DNA of 6,709 nucleotides from JBBPYA01 sp038200385 (GTDB taxonomy: Bacteria > Actinomycetota > Actinomycetes > Mycobacteriales > Geodermatophilaceae): NCBI GenBank assembly GCA_038200385.1, contig JBBPYA010000268.1:1-6709 (forward strand). Reading direction: 5' to 3'. The notes under the pieces are model-generated. The model was given only the letters and a program-made list of their open reading frames with translations. It searched no databases and had not been told where the DNA came from. Shown here piece by piece: positions 4,263 through 6,709 of the stretch. A program made the position numbers and the translations under genes. Position 1 is the first letter of the stretch, and each line of letters opens with the position of its first letter.

Positions 4263-5801
4263 TCAGGATGCGGGCCGGGTCTGACAGTTCCGGGCGGCTA
4301 CCGGCTGGGGGCCACCGGGCGGGAACCGCCGGTCCCCGCCACCGGCCGCCCCGAGGGAGGCCCACAGGTGCAGGACGGCGTAGGAGCGCCAGGGCCGCCA
4401 GCGCTGGGCGTCGGGCGCGCCGAGCCCAAACCTGCGCAGTGCTTTGACCACGCCGAGGTCGGTCGGGAGGAAGACGTCCGGGTCGCCGAGGCAGCGCATC
4501 CGGATGTAGGACGCGGTCCACGGCCCGATGCCAGGGACCGCCAGCAGCGCCCGCTCGGCCTCGTCCCGGTCGACGCCGGCGTGCAGCTGAACCCGCCCGT
4601 CGTCCAGCGCGGCCGCCAGGCCGGTCACGGTCTGCCGCCGGGACGCGGGCATGCGCAGCACCCCCGGTCCGGCCGCCCGCAGCGTCGCCGCCGTGGGGAA
4701 CACATGGGTCACCGATCCCTCCGGTTGCGGTAGCCGATCACCGAGCGCGGCCACGATCCGCCCGGCCAGCGTCCGGGCCCCGGCGACCGACACCTGCTGC
4801 CCGAGGACGGCCCGGGTGGCCAGTTCGGTCGGATCGGCCGCGCCTGGGCGGCGGCGGCCCGGACCGGCGCGCACCAGATCGGCCAGGGCCGGGTCCGCGC
4901 CGAGCCGCCGGGCTATCGCCCGGGGATCGGCGTCCAGGTCGAGGAGCACCCGGCAGCGCCGGACGGCGGCCGCGAGATCCCGCAGGTCCTCCAGGCGCGC
5001 GGTGCACATCACGTGGTCGGCGGCCATCGCCAGCGTGAGCACACCCGCGCCGCGCGGCAGCCGGACCGTGCGCCGGTACACCGCCGCGCCGTCGCTGCCG
5101 GTGATCCCGCCGGGCAGCACCTCCTCGATGCCGGGCACCGCTCGGGCGCCGAGGAAGGCCACCAGGCCCGGCCAGTCGAAGGGTCGGCGCACCGGCAACC
5201 GCAGCAGCACCTCGCGTGGCGACAGGGGGCCGCGTGGGGGGCGTCCCCGGAACGGGTCCGTCGAGCAGAGGGCGGCGACCGTTCGCTCCGGCTCGTCCGG
5301 GTCGGTGTAGCCGGCCGCCCGGGCGAGCGCCGCGGGCTCCAGGTCGGAGCACTCCAGCAGCTCGCGGGCCAGGTGGGCGCGGTGCACCCCGGCCAGCGTC
5401 ACGGCGTCGGCGCCGGCGTGCCGGCGCAGCGCGGCATCGACCTGCGTGGCCGGGCTGTGCAGCGCGGCAGCCAGTCCCGCGACCCCGACCCGTTCGACGG
5501 CGCCGTCGGCGATCAGGCGCATCGCCCGGGCGGCCAGATCGCCGGCACCGGCCCATCTCGGGGAGTCCGGTGCGCGGTCCGGGCGGCAACGTTGGCAGGC
5601 CCGGAAGCCGGCGGCGCCGGCAGCACCGGGACTCGGGAGGAAGACCACCCCGGGCCGACCGGGATCGCACTCGGGGCAGCCGGCCCGGCAGTACCGGCCG
5701 GTGGCTGCCGTCGCGACGTACACCCACCCGGCCAGCCGGGTGTCACCGGCGCGCAGCGCGATCCGGCAGCGTTCCTGGTCCAGGACGAACTCGGCCGGCA
5801 C
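4263..5801 (-). CDS. alkA: Ada N-terminal/AlkA fusion: DNA-3-methyladenine glycosylase II with methylphosphotriester-type zinc domain
   Basis: This 512-residue fusion resembles the AlkA of M. tuberculosis (Rv1317c). Residues about 8-76 form the Ada zinc domain: C38 and C42 (GRYCRAGCPECDP) with C69 and C72 (FRACQRCRPD) are the four metal ligands; in Ada, C38 takes methyl groups from phosphotriesters. Residues about 82-185 align with the AraC-type double helix-turn-helix but look degenerate. Residues 198-312 match the AlkA N-terminal domain (LRLPVRRPFDWPGLVAFL). The glycosylase domain carries ELATRAVLGQQVSVAGARTL (326-345), the helix-hairpin-helix VPGIGPWTASY (422-432) and catalytic D448 in DVFLPTDLG. 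It would remove alkylated bases such as 3-methyladenine to start base excision repair. The GTG at 5801 is chosen because the open frame upstream is antisense to ychF and the Ada domain starts just after it. It is first in the alkA-rmuC run and divergent from ychF. No separate Ogt/AdaB methyltransferase is present here. Confidence 0.94.
   Translation of the reverse strand: MPAEFVLDQERCRIALRAGDTRLAGWVYVATAATGRYCRAGCPECDPGRPGVVFLPSPGAAGAAGFRACQRCRPDRAPDSPRWAGAGDLAARAMRLIADGAVERVGVAGLAAALHSPATQVDAALRRHAGADAVTLAGVHRAHLARELLECSDLEPAALARAAGYTDPDEPERTVAALCSTDPFRGRPPRGPLSPREVLLRLPVRRPFDWPGLVAFLGARAVPGIEEVLPGGITGSDGAAVYRRTVRLPRGAGVLTLAMAADHVMCTARLEDLRDLAAAVRRCRVLLDLDADPRAIARRLGADPALADLVRAGPGRRRPGAADPTELATRAVLGQQVSVAGARTLAGRIVAALGDRLPQPEGSVTHVFPTAATLRAAGPGVLRMPASRRQTVTGLAAALDDGRVQLHAGVDRDEAERALLAVPGIGPWTASYIRMRCLGDPDVFLPTDLGVVKALRRFGLGAPDAQRWRPWRSYAVLHLWASLGAAGGGDRRFPPGGPQPVAARNCQTRPAS
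4265..4270 (-). promoter_or_regulatory. Weak CATCCT hexamer before rmuC
   Basis: On the minus strand CATCCT (4270 to 4265) ends 6 nt before the rmuC ATG and overlaps the alkA stop codon. It matches the -10 consensus TANNNT only at A2 and T6. The same CATCCT stands 7 nt before alkA. It could be a weak internal leaderless promoter, but co-transcription from alkA explains rmuC expression without it. Confidence 0.2.
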
Positions 5802-5855
5802 GGCCCCGAGGATGCCAGCCGGACCCGGCTGCCGGCGCCCGTAGACTGGCTCGTC
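5802..5855. promoter_or_regulatory. 54-bp divergent promoter region between alkA and ychF
   Basis: Only 54 bp separate the alkA GTG (minus) from the ychF GTG (plus), so the two promoters must overlap or reach into coding sequence. On the ychF side TAGACT is present; on the alkA side only CATCCT (5814 to 5809), 7 nt before the start, resembles a -10. I see no dyad that would clearly be an Ada-type or SOS operator. Confidence 0.5.
5842..5847 (+). promoter_or_regulatory. -10 hexamer TAGACT before ychF
   Basis: TAGACT fits TANNNT and ends 8 nt before the ychF GTG start at 5856. There is no Shine-Dalgarno sequence in the bases between (GGCTCGTC). The geometry fits a leaderless mRNA or one with a leader of one or two bases, and it supports the GTG start. 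Confidence 0.55.

Positions 5856-6709
<854 letters not shown>

Noticed and set aside
3395..4447. 350-codon plus-strand open frame over rmuC and the end of alkA
   Set aside because: Antisense shadow; rmuC motifs are clear on the minus strand.

Overview
This 6.7-kb window is very GC-rich with strong third-position GC bias. It looks like an ordinary chromosomal segment of an actinomycete (Actinomycetota). Gene content and order match the Mycobacterium tuberculosis block xseB-xseA (Rv1107c-Rv1108c), Rv1109c, lytB2/ispH (Rv1110), Rv1111c, ychF (Rv1112). Proline- and alanine-rich proteins, GTG starts and -10-like hexamers set directly before start codons fit the same phylum. I cannot name a genus from the sequence alone.

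Layout, left to right. Minus strand: the 5' part of xseA (exonuclease VII large subunit) runs off the left edge. It is preceded, only 3 bp away, by an Rv1109c-type lipid-droplet-associated protein homologue. Plus strand: ispH (HMBPP reductase, last step of the MEP isoprenoid pathway) diverges from the Rv1109c homologue across 73 bp. Minus strand: a tightly packed run reads alkA (Ada/AlkA fusion) -> rmuC -> a four-helix membrane protein (Rv1111c-like, probably DUF6542), and converges on ispH with only 4 bp between stop codons. Plus strand: ychF (OLA1-type translation-associated ATPase) diverges from alkA across 54 bp and runs off the right edge at the start of its TGS domain. The window has no RNA gene, mobile element, CRISPR array or phage feature, and the longest non-coding stretch is 73 bp.

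Functionally the window mixes housekeeping (ispH, ychF) with DNA maintenance (xseA, rmuC, alkA). Compared with the M. tuberculosis order, the alkA-rmuC pair sits between the Rv1111c homologue and ychF. The most noteworthy details are these: TANNNT -10-like hexamers 6-8 nt before the starts of ispH, ychF and the Rv1111c homologue, with no Shine-Dalgarno sequence, which suggests leaderless mRNAs; an Ada-type AraC domain whose two DNA-reading helices have lost their basic residues and gained prolines; an in-frame 21-bp tandem repeat in the Rv1109c homologue; a 12-bp tandem repeat in the RmuC membrane anchor; and a double palindrome exactly at the convergent stop codons. I see no clear sign of an undescribed multi-gene system.
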